64,000 nucleotides of DNA, from the NCBI GenBank assembly GCA_019914995.1, contig CM034135.1:7256501-7320500 (forward strand), read 5' to 3'. Under the pieces are notes generated by a model. The model did no database searches and had not been told where the DNA came from. It was given only the letters and a program-made list of their open reading frames with translations. The position numbers and the translations under genes are program-made. This DNA is from Acanthochlamys bracteata (Eukaryota > Streptophyta > Magnoliopsida > Pandanales > Velloziaceae). The first letter of the stretch is position 1, and each line of letters starts with the position of its first letter. This document shows positions 36,380-48,450 of the stretch, one piece after another.

Positions 36380-39300
36380 TCAATGTCCATTTAGTGGACT
36401 GGCCACTACCCCAACTTCCTTGATGAGGTAGTCACAGAATACGACATCATTTTCAAATCCTAAAGGAGTATGATCAACAATCACAAAGTAGGTTCCACTT
36501 GAAGGGTACATGATAAAACGTGCAGCTTTGAGACCCTCCACTAGAAATTGCATTCTTTTCCATGTAGTCTCTCTTCAGCTCCTCGTAATAGCTATCAGGT
36601 GCTCTAAGCGCTATAGAAGCAGCAAACTGCATCGGGGTAGATGTGGCAAAAGTGAGAAATGCATGCGCTTTCCTGAAGTCCCACGTTAAGCCGACCAGTG
36701 CTATCCAATGTTAAGCCCCATGTAACAGTCCTCTCATACATATCAGGAAGAGAAGCTAAGGATATGTGGTCGGCTTGGAATGCCAACTTGTCATAATTCA
36801 TCAGTGAATGCCAGGACATCATTCTCCTTGCAGAGAGTAGCAATCAACTCCAGCTCCTAACTTGTGAACATTTTCCTTGTGGGATTGTACGGAGTGTTTA
36901 TAAGTATGGCACGTCTATTTGTTGATATTGCTGATTTGAGCTCTTCAGCAGGAACCGAGAAATCAGGAGGACGAAGTGTTACCACCTTTATCTTGGAACA
37001 TGCCAAGGATAAAGTAGCTTCATAGGAGTCATAGAATGGGGCAAAAATTACTTCATCACCAGCATTAATCAGTCCTAACATTGTAGCAGCAATTGCTTCC
37101 GTGCATCCAGATGTAACAGTTACTTCCTTCTCAGGATCCACTTTCAGACCAGTGTCTTTCATGAACCTCTCCGAAATTGCTGAGTTAAGAACTGGAACAC
37201 CATAACCCCTTGCGTATTGGTTTTTCCATCTCTTATAGCCTGACTTGCCGCTTCTTTCAAAAATTTGGGAAGCCCTGACCAAGGTTTATAACACCGTGTT
37301 TGAAGGCAAGCATGTGAATATAGTAGTCTCGAACTTTTCCAGACGCTTTGAAACCTGCAGAAAGTCAAAGGTTACCAACAAATAGCATAGAAATCATAAC
37401 TTACTGAACTCTGAATGTTAGCTCCTAAAGGCATGGTGAAGAATCGAGAAAAAGAACAAAGGAAACCACAGCATAAGAATATGAGAAATGGGTGTCTGAA
37501 AAACTTGAAAAGCTAGCTAGTTCCAGACAGATCAGATGTGCTTAGAGCTGTAATCAACCTTAAGGTGCTACCTTACAAAGAAGGCAATACCAAAACCAGA
37601 AAGTATTACTTTGGGATTCAAAGGCATCTAAAATATTCCCAAGTCCTAGAGTGAAAATTCTACATAAAGGAAGGCAAAGGACAAACCGATTGCAAAAATA
37701 ACAAAAGCTAGGCATCTGATGGGGAGATATCATGGTGGATTGGAGAGAGGAAGATGAAGCCGGAAGAAAATTATACAAATTCTGACCAGCGGGTAGAATC
37801 AAGATTGAAAAGAAAATCTGAATGAGAATCCCTTACCATAAAATCTCTAGCATCACTAGCCTCACCAAAGTCAATATTAGAAAAAGAGACTTTGACAGTT
37901 TGATGTATACACGAGGTTATGGCACAGGTTTACTAAAAAACTCAGAACTATATTAAACTCTAGAGGCATTTCCTCATACCATCAGATGGTAGTATCTATA
38001 ATTCATGGAGAAGATCCATTGCACAGTCCCTCCAATTCTGAAAGCATTTTCACAATTGGGACCATAAAAAATTAAAATATGAATGAGATTAACCTCAAAC
38101 AAATATTCAGCTAGATAGGCTAAAGAAATACTACTACTCTTGCAAATCTCTTAAACTTCACAAACATTGTAAATGAATATAAGAAGAAGAAGTTCTAATT
38201 CCTGGTATTTGAAACATTCATAACTAGGAAGAAGTCTCAACCAAAAAGGCGGACAAGCTAGAGCGTAGATTTCGAAAAATAAATGATGTCTTTTGAGGGA
38301 ACACTTGATTGCTTGTCATCTAATATTTCTTCATCATGACTGATAAATCTAAGATCATTACCATTATTATAACCTCATCTTGCCTTTTCTGGACGTTGCA
38401 TATCTGGACAGAGCTGGTCCAGAAATACAAAACTCATAAAAAATGTTTATGGAACATGAATTATGCAAACCTTAGTTCCCCGTCATTATCAGGCTTCTTT
38501 TCGTGGTTAGAGTTAAATATTTGAGATCGGGAACATCCTATAGACTGCTGTAGGAATTGTAACATACTGATAAATTTTCAATAAAAAATCAAAATAGAGA
38601 AAGCATCAATCATTTCAAATTCTTTCACTTTTGTTCACTAACATTGTGACTTATGTTATTGATGCAAGTTTTAAAACCCCATACTTCATGATGTTTATTC
38701 GAACAGGAATAGATACTAAAATCAAATGGATTATTATGTTCCTCTCCCTCATGAAATAAGTGGTGATCAGATACTACACCATGTTGTCATATAGGTCAAA
38801 CAGCGAGGTTAATCTGACCATTTAACAACGCAAACATGACAAGACTACCATATCTCTAATTCCATAAAAAACCTTAATGCACATGACAATCGAAAATTTG
38901 AAACTCCCAAAGAAACCTCTTGAATTCTAGCATTATTTCCTCACTGACACTTGTTTAAGCACAAAGTGGGTATCACAATTTTACACATAAACATGAGCTT
39001 AAACAAGTTAAAATATTCACCTTCCAACACATTGCACAAACAATTGTCATATATTTTCTTAACGTGTTCATTCTCCTTTGTTCTTGCATATTAAACACAA
39101 CCTATTCAAAACTTTGGTAAAAAAGAATCCTATCTAAAAACAAAATTGATACTTAATTTGCCTCACTGCTTAGAACCAATTATAAAAACAACTGTCTCAA
39201 GGAACCAAGAGAAACAGATTCCACAATCTTTTTGTCTATCAAAGGTTTACTTAAATTTCCGTAAACCAAATTCATTAACATGACCAAACATCTAATGCAC

Positions 39301-39662
39301 ACTCCAATCAACTTCCCCAACCAGTTTCAATCGGCCAAAACAAAAAACAAAAAAATCTCCCCCGACCAAAACCTACGTAGATTAGATCGATGAACTTTTA
39401 CCTGGAGCGGAGGAGAGGGAGGAACAGGTAGTTTCTGTTCCTGTCCCTGTTCAGCGGTGGCATCAGAGACAACAGCAGAATCGGGCGCCGCCACTGAAGC
39501 AGTGAACCAACCTGGTTTGCTAGAGAGAGACAACAACCTGTGGTCACTTCGGCGGGCCAGATTGGCGACGGCGACGGAGGAGGACGAGATTTGTTTGTTC
39601 TTCAGCAGATAAGAGATCATGTCATGGTGATTGGGGTTTTGATGAATTTGAATTTGGTTCAA
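36380..39662 (-). pseudogene. Plastid-type class I/II aminotransferase (kynurenine aminotransferase-like) pseudogene
   Basis: Exon 1 (39662-39402) is intact and encodes 87 residues that look like a transit peptide, ending LPVPPSPPLQ before a gtaaaa donor. The next exon starts at 37354 (VSKRLEKFETTIF) and covers TVTSGCTEAIAATMLGLINA, FAPFYDSYEATLSLACSKIK and AILINTPYNPTRKMF, as in fold-type I PLP aminotransferases. It then breaks: a frameshift in the 'FTYMLAFKHGV' region near 37315, a stop right after MFTS at ~36857, a lost piece between ERTVT and RKAHAFLTFATS, and another shift near 36560. The block that should hold the PLP-binding lysine is collapsed near 36680-36730. The C-terminal ~45 residues are missing, with a stop after GVVASPLNGH. 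No working enzyme can result. Confidence 0.85.
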
Positions 39663-39673
39663 AGATTGGGATT

Positions 39674-39674
<1 letters not shown>

Positions 39675-39704
<30 letters not shown>
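39675..39704. repeat. (GA)n microsatellite
   Basis: About 30 bases of GA just upstream of the aminotransferase pseudogene start, in the position of its leader or promoter. Confidence 0.8.
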
Positions 39705-39706
<2 letters not shown>

Positions 39707-39788
39707 CATGGATTGGTTGATCTTCCCTGAATTAGGACTTTGTTCATTTCACTCTGATGCTGCTGCTATCGGGAGGCGACTAACGCTT

Positions 39789-40038
39789 GGGTGTTTGGGA
39801 TTGCTTTTCCCGCCCACTTCTTTTCATTTTTTTTTATATTTTTTAATACATATTTTATAAATATATAAAAATATTATTTAAAAATTTAAAAAATATAAAA
39901 AAATTTTACGAAATAAAATTTTTTTATTATATATTTTTATTTTTTTTAAAATAAAAAATTTATAGCTCATTTTTTAAAAAAATAAAAATATTTTTCGTTC
40001 TAAAAAAAATTTTATTTCATAAACACTACCAAAACACC
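39789..40038. mobile_element. AT-rich MITE next to the pseudogene promoter
   Basis: The left end 'gggtgtttgggattgcttt' is mirrored by the right end 'actaccaaaacacc'. The interior consists of A/T runs as in the element at 16505-16720. A second similar AT-rich stretch lies at ~40160-40390. No clear target duplication was found. Confidence 0.5.
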
Positions 40039-40814
40039 GCACTAGTTTGATCTATTTTGTTCAGCGATAACGTTCTTCTCTTTGTCTGATCAGCACTAAC
40101 AACATGTGTAGCACGCAGGCGTGGGGTCACAGGTAGATGGTTGGGATGGGCGGGAGTTCTTATTCAAAAACAGCTTTTTTGAAAAAAATAATTTATTTAA
40201 AAATTTCTTTTAAATAAGTTTTATTTTTTATATTTTAAAAAATAATAAAATTAATTAATAAATAATTTTATAACGTAGAAGTTTTTGTATTATTAAAATT
40301 TTTTTAAAATATTTTATAAAATATTTTAAAAGTTTTATTAAAAAAATAAAATAAAAAATTGAGAGAAAAAAAATCTTCCAACTAAAGTTACGGATGGCAA
40401 AACTTTTATTTCATTTTATCATTATATTTTATTATATTATTAATTTTATTTTAATTATTTTTTATATTTTTTAAATTTAAAATAAAAATAATTATACTAT
40501 ATATATTATTATCTTAAATTATATTATATTAAATAACTAAAATATTATAAAATTTACTAAAAAATAAAATTGAAGAACTAATTTAATAAGGAACGCTAAA
40601 CACACGCTATATCCTCACAGCACAACGATTTTAAAACATTCCAATTTTTGGTCATTCTGTTATAATTAAAAGTCAGATACTTATTTTGAAAATTAAGGGA
40701 CTAAATTGTCATTATCCTTTAAGAAATAAGAACCAAATTGGCACTTCAAATTTTACTTCAAATCTCTTCCAAATATGTTACACTTCTTCTGGGATTAGAA
40801 AGAAAGAAGAAAAA

Positions 40815-41043
40815 ATGTTTTGCCGCACATTAGTCGCTGCTGTCGTGCCTTTCGCGCGGCTGCTCACCCGCCCTCTGATCACCACCAGAGCTGTCGAGCG
40901 GCGGCACTCGAAGAGGGTTTCAATATCACCAAAGAAGAATAACAAGAAACCCTCCCTAGCCCCACGCGCTTCTTCTCCTTCTCCCGCTACTGCTGCTCAC
41001 TGCGGCATTTCGTCGAACAGGTAACTGACAGTTGTTCTCTCTT

Positions 41044-41083
<40 letters not shown>

Positions 41084-44000
41084 GTCTTAACTACATGGTT
41101 AGAATAATATTGAATTGAATTTGATGCAGATATCCTGAATACACTCGCTTACTTCCATGCCCATCTCACAACACTATGCCTAGGGTTGAACACCTGGTAG
41201 TGACAGCGGACGGGGATGTTTGTGATTATATTAGTAATGCATTGAATCTTCCACCCTTGTAAGTTTATATATATCCTTTAAATATATGTATAGAATACCT
41301 GAATAATTTTATTCGTAGTAAGTAACATGTTGCTTCTTAATTTGGGATGCTAGAGCAGGGAGTATGCAGTTAAAATACTTCAAATGCCTAAGGAGACGGT
41401 TGTCTTTCCAAAGTTTAGTGAAAGATATTTGCTATAACGTTCTTCTGTGTCATGATTAAGTGATTTTTTTTAAAAAAATTAATGATATAAGATGGCGTTG
41501 CTGGATTGAGTGATTAATTAGTTGGCTTACTTGCAATGCAACCTTACTTTGTAGAATCTTCACCCACTGCCATTTATCTGGACCGTATAGGTTTCAGGGG
41601 CTAGCTGATGTTGTGTTAACTTTTTGAAATTAGCTTACATATTGATGTGGACAAACATAATAATTCATTTTTGAAGGTATGTTGCAGATCTTATCCATTT
41701 TGGAGCTGTCTACTATGCATTGGTATGTCCGAAGCCACCTCTGACGGCAACCCCTGAGCAAGTTGAAATATACAAGAAAGTGACAGATCCTTCAGTCCTG
41801 CAAAAGAGATCATCAATAAAAGGGAAGACCGTCAGGGAAGCTCAGAAAACTTTCAGGATTACTCAAGTGAATGAATTTGTTGAAGCAGGAATGTATTTAC
41901 GTGTACATGTGCACCCCAAGCGATTCCCAAGGTTAATGTAAACTCTACTAATCACTTTACTGCACAAGTGTTCAATAGTTCTGGATCTCTTCGTAGATTC
42001 TTACTGAAACTATACATATTATAAAAATCTTATCCACCGTTGCACCTTCTTACTGGACAGCTTGCTGATTTTATGGCATTTTAGAAGCATTAATTCATCC
42101 ATTCAGTTATGCTTGAACATGCATGAACTATAGAGTGTAACAGTTAGATAAGAACCTGTTCTTTGTATTGTATATCTTATTGTAATTGCAAGATCTCAAG
42201 ATCAGGTGCTATGAAATTGATTGGAAATCCAGAATCATAGCAGTTACAGAAACATACGTGGTCCTCAACAAACCAGCTGCAACTTCAGTGAGTGTCTCCT
42301 ATCACTGCCTTAAAACTTCTCAATGACAGAATGTAACTAATATTAATAAAAGGATGTAAGGTGATTTTTTTTTTAATTGGATCTTCAAGAATTGCTATTA
42401 TTATATCTATAATACGACCAGCACAGCCTCCACTTACATAGATCGATCTTCAAGAGGAAGAAAACTTGCATTAGCCACCAGCCCTTTGTTGCTGAGCCAC
42501 TTGCTAATTAATTTCAAAAAGCTGCATCAAAGTTTTCCTCTACCATTTATGTCATTTTATGTCCACTGGTGCAATTCCTGCCACAATGATCGCCATTTTG
42601 AATGCCAATGCAAGCTGACCATAAAATAAAAAAAGTAAATTATTTTATAACTAGCAAATATTGTCACAACTTCCATTGATAAATGAGTAGATGAACTCAT
42701 TGTAATAAAAGACAACATTATTTTCAGTTGTTTTAATTGAGATAATGAAACTCATAACCATTTTGCTCATCATTATGAGACCTATTCTTTGCTACTTCTG
42801 TATGCTTACATCAAAAGAAAAGGAACAAACGAGAAAAAAGAAGTAATGGTTTTGATGTTGAATTTCTTATTTCATCTTTCAAGAACTTGTAGTACATCAT
42901 TCAGTATTTTGTTTCATAGTTTAGCAAGATTTCCTCTAAAATGCCATAAGGAAAGTGCATCTATCACTTATAATATATTTTGGGAATATTAGGTTGGGGG
43001 GACTTCAGATAATATAGAAGAAAGTTGTGCCATGTTTACTTCTCGTGCATTGGATTTTGACACCCCTTTGTTCACTACGCATCAGATAGACAACTGCACT
43101 GAAGGCTGGTGAGTTGATCTTTATCAACCTTTCATTCAGAAATTGTTTTAAGGATGCCTGAAATGCTGTTCATGCAGTGTAGTTTTTGCAAGAACCAAGG
43201 AGTACTGCTCTATTTTTCATCGAATGATTAGGGTACATACCAACTTTGACTTTGTGTTGAATTTATCTCGCTGATGTCCTTTGTAACTTGCAACCTTCGG
43301 TCCATTCCTAATCAGGGATATTTGTATTCAGGATAAGGAAGTTAAAAAATTGTATCGTGCTCTTGCTGCTGCACCTGTGCCAACAGGAGTATTAACTCAC
43401 TACATGCGTCCTGTAAATGTTGCCCCAAGACTAGTTTCCAGCGGTAATTTCAATTATTTCAGTCAGATTGTACTGCGTTATGTGCATATATCCATTAACT
43501 ACAAGATTCTGAGTAGCCCGGCTAATTTAACAAATCGTGTAACATGACAGCCAGTGAAATGTTTATCATGTATTAACTAATCTGAATCAGCTATCAAGAT
43601 GCAACACTACATTTTACACATTTTATATAGAATATTTCATGTTTAACTACCTTTAGAAGCGGCTTTTGTGATTATAACATTAATTTTTTCAGATAATATT
43701 GGAGGATGGCATCTTTGTCAACTGGAGGTCCTGGAATGCAAGGAAGTTCCATGGCCAAATGCTGATATTATGAAAGCTCATAGTGTTGAGGATTGTGGGT
43801 GGCCCACAACAAGTTATGCATATGAGTGTGTAATCAACCTTTTGACAGGAAAAACTCATCAGGTATATCCTTGAAAATGTCTATTTGTATTCTGTCTCTA
43901 CAATGTATATAATGTGGAAGTAGCTCTCCTCTGTGTTGTTCCTTATGCTTTCTCTTACAATCCTAGACTCAGGAGTTCAAATAAAACCAGATTAAAAAAA

Positions 44001-44398
44001 TTAGTTGTAGTTCATATTATAGTAACCAATAACTTCTAGGATACCTTATATTGCACCGAATTAGGACCTTGTGATATGCCAAACAAAAATAAGCTGCTAA
44101 TAGATACAGTTTGGGATGGCAGATCCGTGCACAATTTGCTGCTATTGGTGCACCTATTGTCGGTGACTCAATGTACACGCCTTCAGTTATAGTAGAGATG
44201 ACCAATCCCTACATCAACCCATTCGGTACAAACAGAAGAAATTATGAAAATGAAGATGAAAGGGCAGCAGCTGTTGAGCAGTGGCTTATTCAATATGGAA
44301 AGGAACCTATTGGAGCAATCGGTCTTCAAGCTTCTCAGATCTCATGGAATGGTGGGAAGTGCTTCTACGATGCAGGGACTCCATGGTGGAGACAGTGA
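40815..44398 (+). CDS. RluA-type RNA pseudouridine synthase, RNA pseudouridine synthase 6-like, organellar
   Basis: Converts uridine to pseudouridine in structured RNA. Nine exons: 40815-41020, 41130-41258, 41677-41931, 42206-42287, 42993-43108, 43178-43232, 43332-43443, 43693-43862 and 44123-44398. All borders are GT-AG and phases agree, giving 466 aa. The N terminus is basic and Ser/Thr/Ala-rich (MFCRTLVAAVVPFARLLTRP), fitting a plastid or mitochondrial targeting peptide. Domain pieces: NALNLPPLYVADLIHFGAV (S4-like), YVVLNKPAATSVGGTSDN, THQIDNCTEGCVVFARTKEY (catalytic Asp in HQID, where many family members have HRLD), INLLTGKTHQIRAQFAAIGA and PIVGDSMYT. Length and order match the plant enzyme annotated as chloroplastic PUS6. 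The frame extends upstream of 40815 only without an ATG. The gene looks intact. Confidence 0.93.
41048..41078. repeat. (CT)n microsatellite at the 5' end of PUS intron 1
   Basis: About 31 bases of CT start 28 bases after the exon 1 donor at 41021. Being in the short 109-base first intron it could vary between individuals without touching the protein. Confidence 0.8.
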
Positions 44399-45606
44399 AT
44401 AGACCTAGAGATTCTATATATGTATTCACATGTTGTGAATCAATTCTCTCGAAGACACTGACAGAGTGCCCTTATTGCATTATTCATTCTTGTAAAGCAT
44501 CATGAATGAAGAAGAGCAGGAATGTATCTAGCAAAGACTAGCCAGTGCAGGAAGAAAGAAATTAAGACTTGTGATATCCACAGTTTCCCAGGATGAGAGA
44601 AACCTAATACACTGTTCAGCAATCTGACCTTGCTTTTACGGTTCAATGCAGTGAAACTTTTACAAGAACCATTATTTGGAGCATTACAAGCACATTTTGC
44701 TATTTTTGATGTTATAGTCATTTTGTACATAACTATGATTTGTTAAAATTCAACCTGCCTATTTAGTTTGGTTGTAACTAATTTTTAATGCTTGCATATG
44801 TGCATTGTCAGTTACATCTATACTATGATGCGTTCTGCGTGATTATGTTTTATTGTTGTAATACAATTATGATGTTGCAAGTTAACTTTGAGATTTTTGC
44901 AATACAATTATGATGTCAGTTTTTCTTAAGTTCTAGGACAATTATAAAGCAGAACTTTGTCGGATATATTTTGGTGTGCCATTGCACTACGACGAACAGG
45001 CTAGATATAATTTGACGAACGTTTTGAATTCTTAAATGCAGCTTCTTGTTGCTGTTCTTAGTACATAGATCAAATACCATTTTCTGGACATTACCTGAGA
45101 GTTGTTATGGAAAAAGTGATCAATTGTAATGAACTATTACCATTCAAACATGCAAATAGGAAGCACCCACATATGGAACATTTTTTGCACATTCAAAGAC
45201 TAGAGTTGGCAGCAATCAGAGCACAAGGTCGGTGATGACTATAGCTACAAGAACAATGTGTAATCATATCTTTGAACTTAAAGTCAGAGGGAATAGCAGT
45301 TAGTTTAAAAGAAAAGTTGAAGAAACATATGGAACATTCTGCCATATCTTCATTGAAAAGACAGATATGAAAGGGGATTATGTGCTTGATAACCTTTTTT
45401 ACATGTTTCCGCAGAAGCCAAAAAGAGTTTGATGAACGAAGATTTCTCATAAAAGACACATTAGTTCGTGATTCTGAACTAAGCCTCCAAATTTTTAGTC
45501 TACAAAAGACAAGATTTCTCTACTCTCAGTGGCCAAGTTCGAAGTTGCATGACAGTCCTCTGCACAGGGATTGACAAAAGCCACTTAATTTTAAAACTTG
45601 TTTGTT
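44399..45606. other. PUS 3' flank and spacer without a recognised gene
   Basis: The 3' UTR of the pseudouridine synthase probably fills the first few hundred bases. The phrase 'gcaatacaattatgatg' type is repeated near 44860 and 44900. Short frames on both strands around 45193-45574 show no known domain. Confidence 0.35.
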
Positions 45607-47853
45607 CTACTTCTCCTCAGTCTGAGCTTTTACTTCTCGCTTTGGTGGTCCGAGTTGCAAGTGATAGAAAGGTTCAGTTGGCTCTTCCCTGCATGTAATC
45701 ATTAGATCTATCATAAAAGATGTAGCGCTAGAAATGGATAAAGAACAACACTTACCGAACACAATTGTCAGATAAACCAAATCTTGAGGTCTAAGCTACA
45801 GTCTCCTTTGCTCCATGAACAAATCACTTAACATACCAAAGCTTCACTAGTAACTTGAACTACCATTTAAATGCTTATCTTTATTAAACTGCTAATAATA
45901 ATCAATGGTGACGATCAACTGTAATCACCTTTTCACAACCATTATTGGAAAAAAAACATAGTGAAACTTAACATACCCAGGCTTTGAGCACATGCATCGC
46001 CAAAAGTGCTTAAATGCACCTGGAACAGTCTTAAATGGATTTCCTTAAACATGCCTCAAGGATTTATCTAAGTTACTTAGAGCACACTTTCAGAATAAAC
46101 AGAAAAGAAGAGCATGCAAAACACATTTAAGATTCCACATCACTGAAAACTTGGATGAATTATTTGGTGAGCTGTTTTAATCACTGATCTATTGTTAGCC
46201 TACAGGTTTTGGTTTCACTTCTTTAGCACTCTCAAAGTCAGACTTGTCTGCTAAACAATTTCAATAAAGGACAATTTGTTGAAGCAAGCTAAGATTATTC
46301 AAATTTTTGTGCAGAAGTACTAATATAATAGAGCACAGAATGTTAGTCAATGAGGACAATCAAGCACACGACACTACTGATAACACCATTTCTTATTAAA
46401 GCAATTTAAACTCACAATGACAATGTTATCAACCTCTACATGAATGAACTTGGAGGAGTTTTTTATCCATCTCTAGCCTTGTCTGGTGGCATAGGTTGAT
46501 ATGATTTTGTAGACCACAATTTATCTTCTGGGTATAATTTTAAAGATCTCTATCAGACTGCAAGACTTCTAGGTCAATGTTATAGCAGACCCTTGCTCCG
46601 AGCATTACCTTGAAAAACATGAGGACTCTAAACATATACATCAGTCAATTTAATTGACCAAACATGCATCTTAAATATTTTAGATAGGCATTGGATATAG
46701 ATACAACTATGGTATTGTCTTGTACTAATGACCTGTAGATTAGGACAACAGTGTCATCTTCAAGTAGGATACTACGACAAGGCCTGCTAGGGAGATCTGG
46801 AAGACCCGTCATGTTAGGCAAGTATGCCAAAGATGCAAGCTTATTTAGGTATGATACACAAAAAACTCTTAATTGTATGGAAGTTTCTCATTGAAATTTG
46901 GTGCATTATATACCAATAAGGTATTGGATAAGGGCAGAAATAGATGTCAGATACCAGATGTTATGGATGGATGGTGAAAATTAGATGCATGGTTATAAAT
47001 TCCCAAAATTGGTAGTTGTTGCAGTAAGACTGAATCCATCTCGATCCTGCAAGTCAGAACAGTAATGTGCAAATATGCAAAAGAGATGAACAATTAACGC
47101 AAAAAACAGCCAAATTAAGGAGCCCCATGCTTATCATGCAGCATAGAGCTTTTCACAATTATCGTCACCATTGGCATAAGATCATTTCTAACTGAACAAC
47201 ATGTTCTCGGTCGAATCCTTTAAATTTTTTTAATAATCTATACAACTTAAAAATAAATTTCATCTTTGCAAGGAGCTGGTTTCTTCTTCCATTACTGACA
47301 AGGTGATGAACTAGAAATGGTTTAGCATACCAGCAGTCACATAACACTTCATCAAGGCACAAACGGGCACCTTTCTGTTTAAGCCTAATAGCCTATAGCC
47401 AACTAAGACTTTGAACCATCAAAAGCAACATACCACAACTTTGATGTCATAATCTTAACCATGAAAACTTAACGAGACCACATGAAAGCCAAGTGCCAGA
47501 ATATCGATATAGAAAATGCCAATAAGATTCTAGAAATATTAAGTTATGCTATATAATAGAGCCAGAGCTAAAAGCAGCTTTCTTTTGTCGATTTATCATC
47601 CACAAATCAGTTATACTGATGAATGCGCACATATAAAATTGTAGAAGCTTTAAATAACTAAGAATCACAGACAAGCACTTAAGAATGCCACGATGCAAAA
47701 AGGGTGATTGAACGTTCCTTGGAAAAAGTTTTCGATGGAGTCAATACCTGAACTACATCCTATGCTTTATCATTGCATCTATGTGCCTTAGGCTGCCACT
47801 GTCTCCCTCCAGCAGACCCCCAAGGGCTCTCTCTTCTTGGAACAGGCCTCAAG
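45607..47853 (-). pseudogene. Remains of a small gene of unknown function (SKPGEEPTEPF protein)
   Basis: Minus-strand exons join in phase: 46043-45977 (NPFKTVPGAFKHFWRCMCSK) and 45688-45607 (EEPTEPFYHLQLGPPKREVK…EEK, stop), linked through ..SKPG|EEPT.. An upstream exon near 47853-47748 reads LRPVPRRESPWGSAGGRQWQ then PKAHRCNDKA, an in-frame TAG, and DVVQ before a gtattg donor. A 19-base candidate microexon at 46627-46609 would connect the two in phase. Cysteines in 'HRC' and 'WRCMCS' suggest metal or disulphide binding. I do not recognise the family. The TAG in the upstream exon and the lack of a clear start codon point to decay, although the 3' exons look conserved. It could still be a live gene if the upstream exon is spliced differently. 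Confidence 0.5.
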
Positions 47854-48450
47854 CTGATTTATCACTCTACATTTCACCAAAAACACACCAATCACTAGCT
47901 AATTTAGGAAAACAAAACCTAATCTTCTAGCAAAATCAGAAAGAATAAAAAAAACAATGTGTCTCACACATGCAATCGAGTTGAACAATTCCATAAACTA
48001 AATGACGACAAAGACAAAACTAAGTAAATGGATTTACCAAAGTTTGCACAAATTATTCTCTGGCAAACAAATTGAGGGCAATTACTCACTCATACAAACA
48101 TTTTGTCAAACACCTTGAGGACACATTATAGAAAGAGCAGAAAAACAAGAACAAGAAAAAGAACAGAAACAACAACAACAACAACAGGAATACAACAAGA
48201 AGCTTATCAGAGATTGATGGCGAGCTTCAGCCGTAAATAAATGGCTAAGATTGATTGACTGAAGTAGAACAGAAGATTTTGGTTTTTTCTTCAAAGCCAG
48301 ACCTTTATAAACGGCAAATTTATTAAAGTCATTATTTTAAATAAATTATAAAAAAATAAATTTATTAAAAAAGAATTAAATAAAAAGTAAATTTTTATAT
48401 TTATTGTATTTAAGAAAAATTTAAAATTAAAATTTTGAAGTTTTGACTTT

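Noticed and set aside
40686..40814. Upstream extension of the pseudouridine synthase frame
   Set aside because: It opens with TTG and contains no in-frame ATG before 40815. The targeting-peptide-like MFCRTL start fits better.
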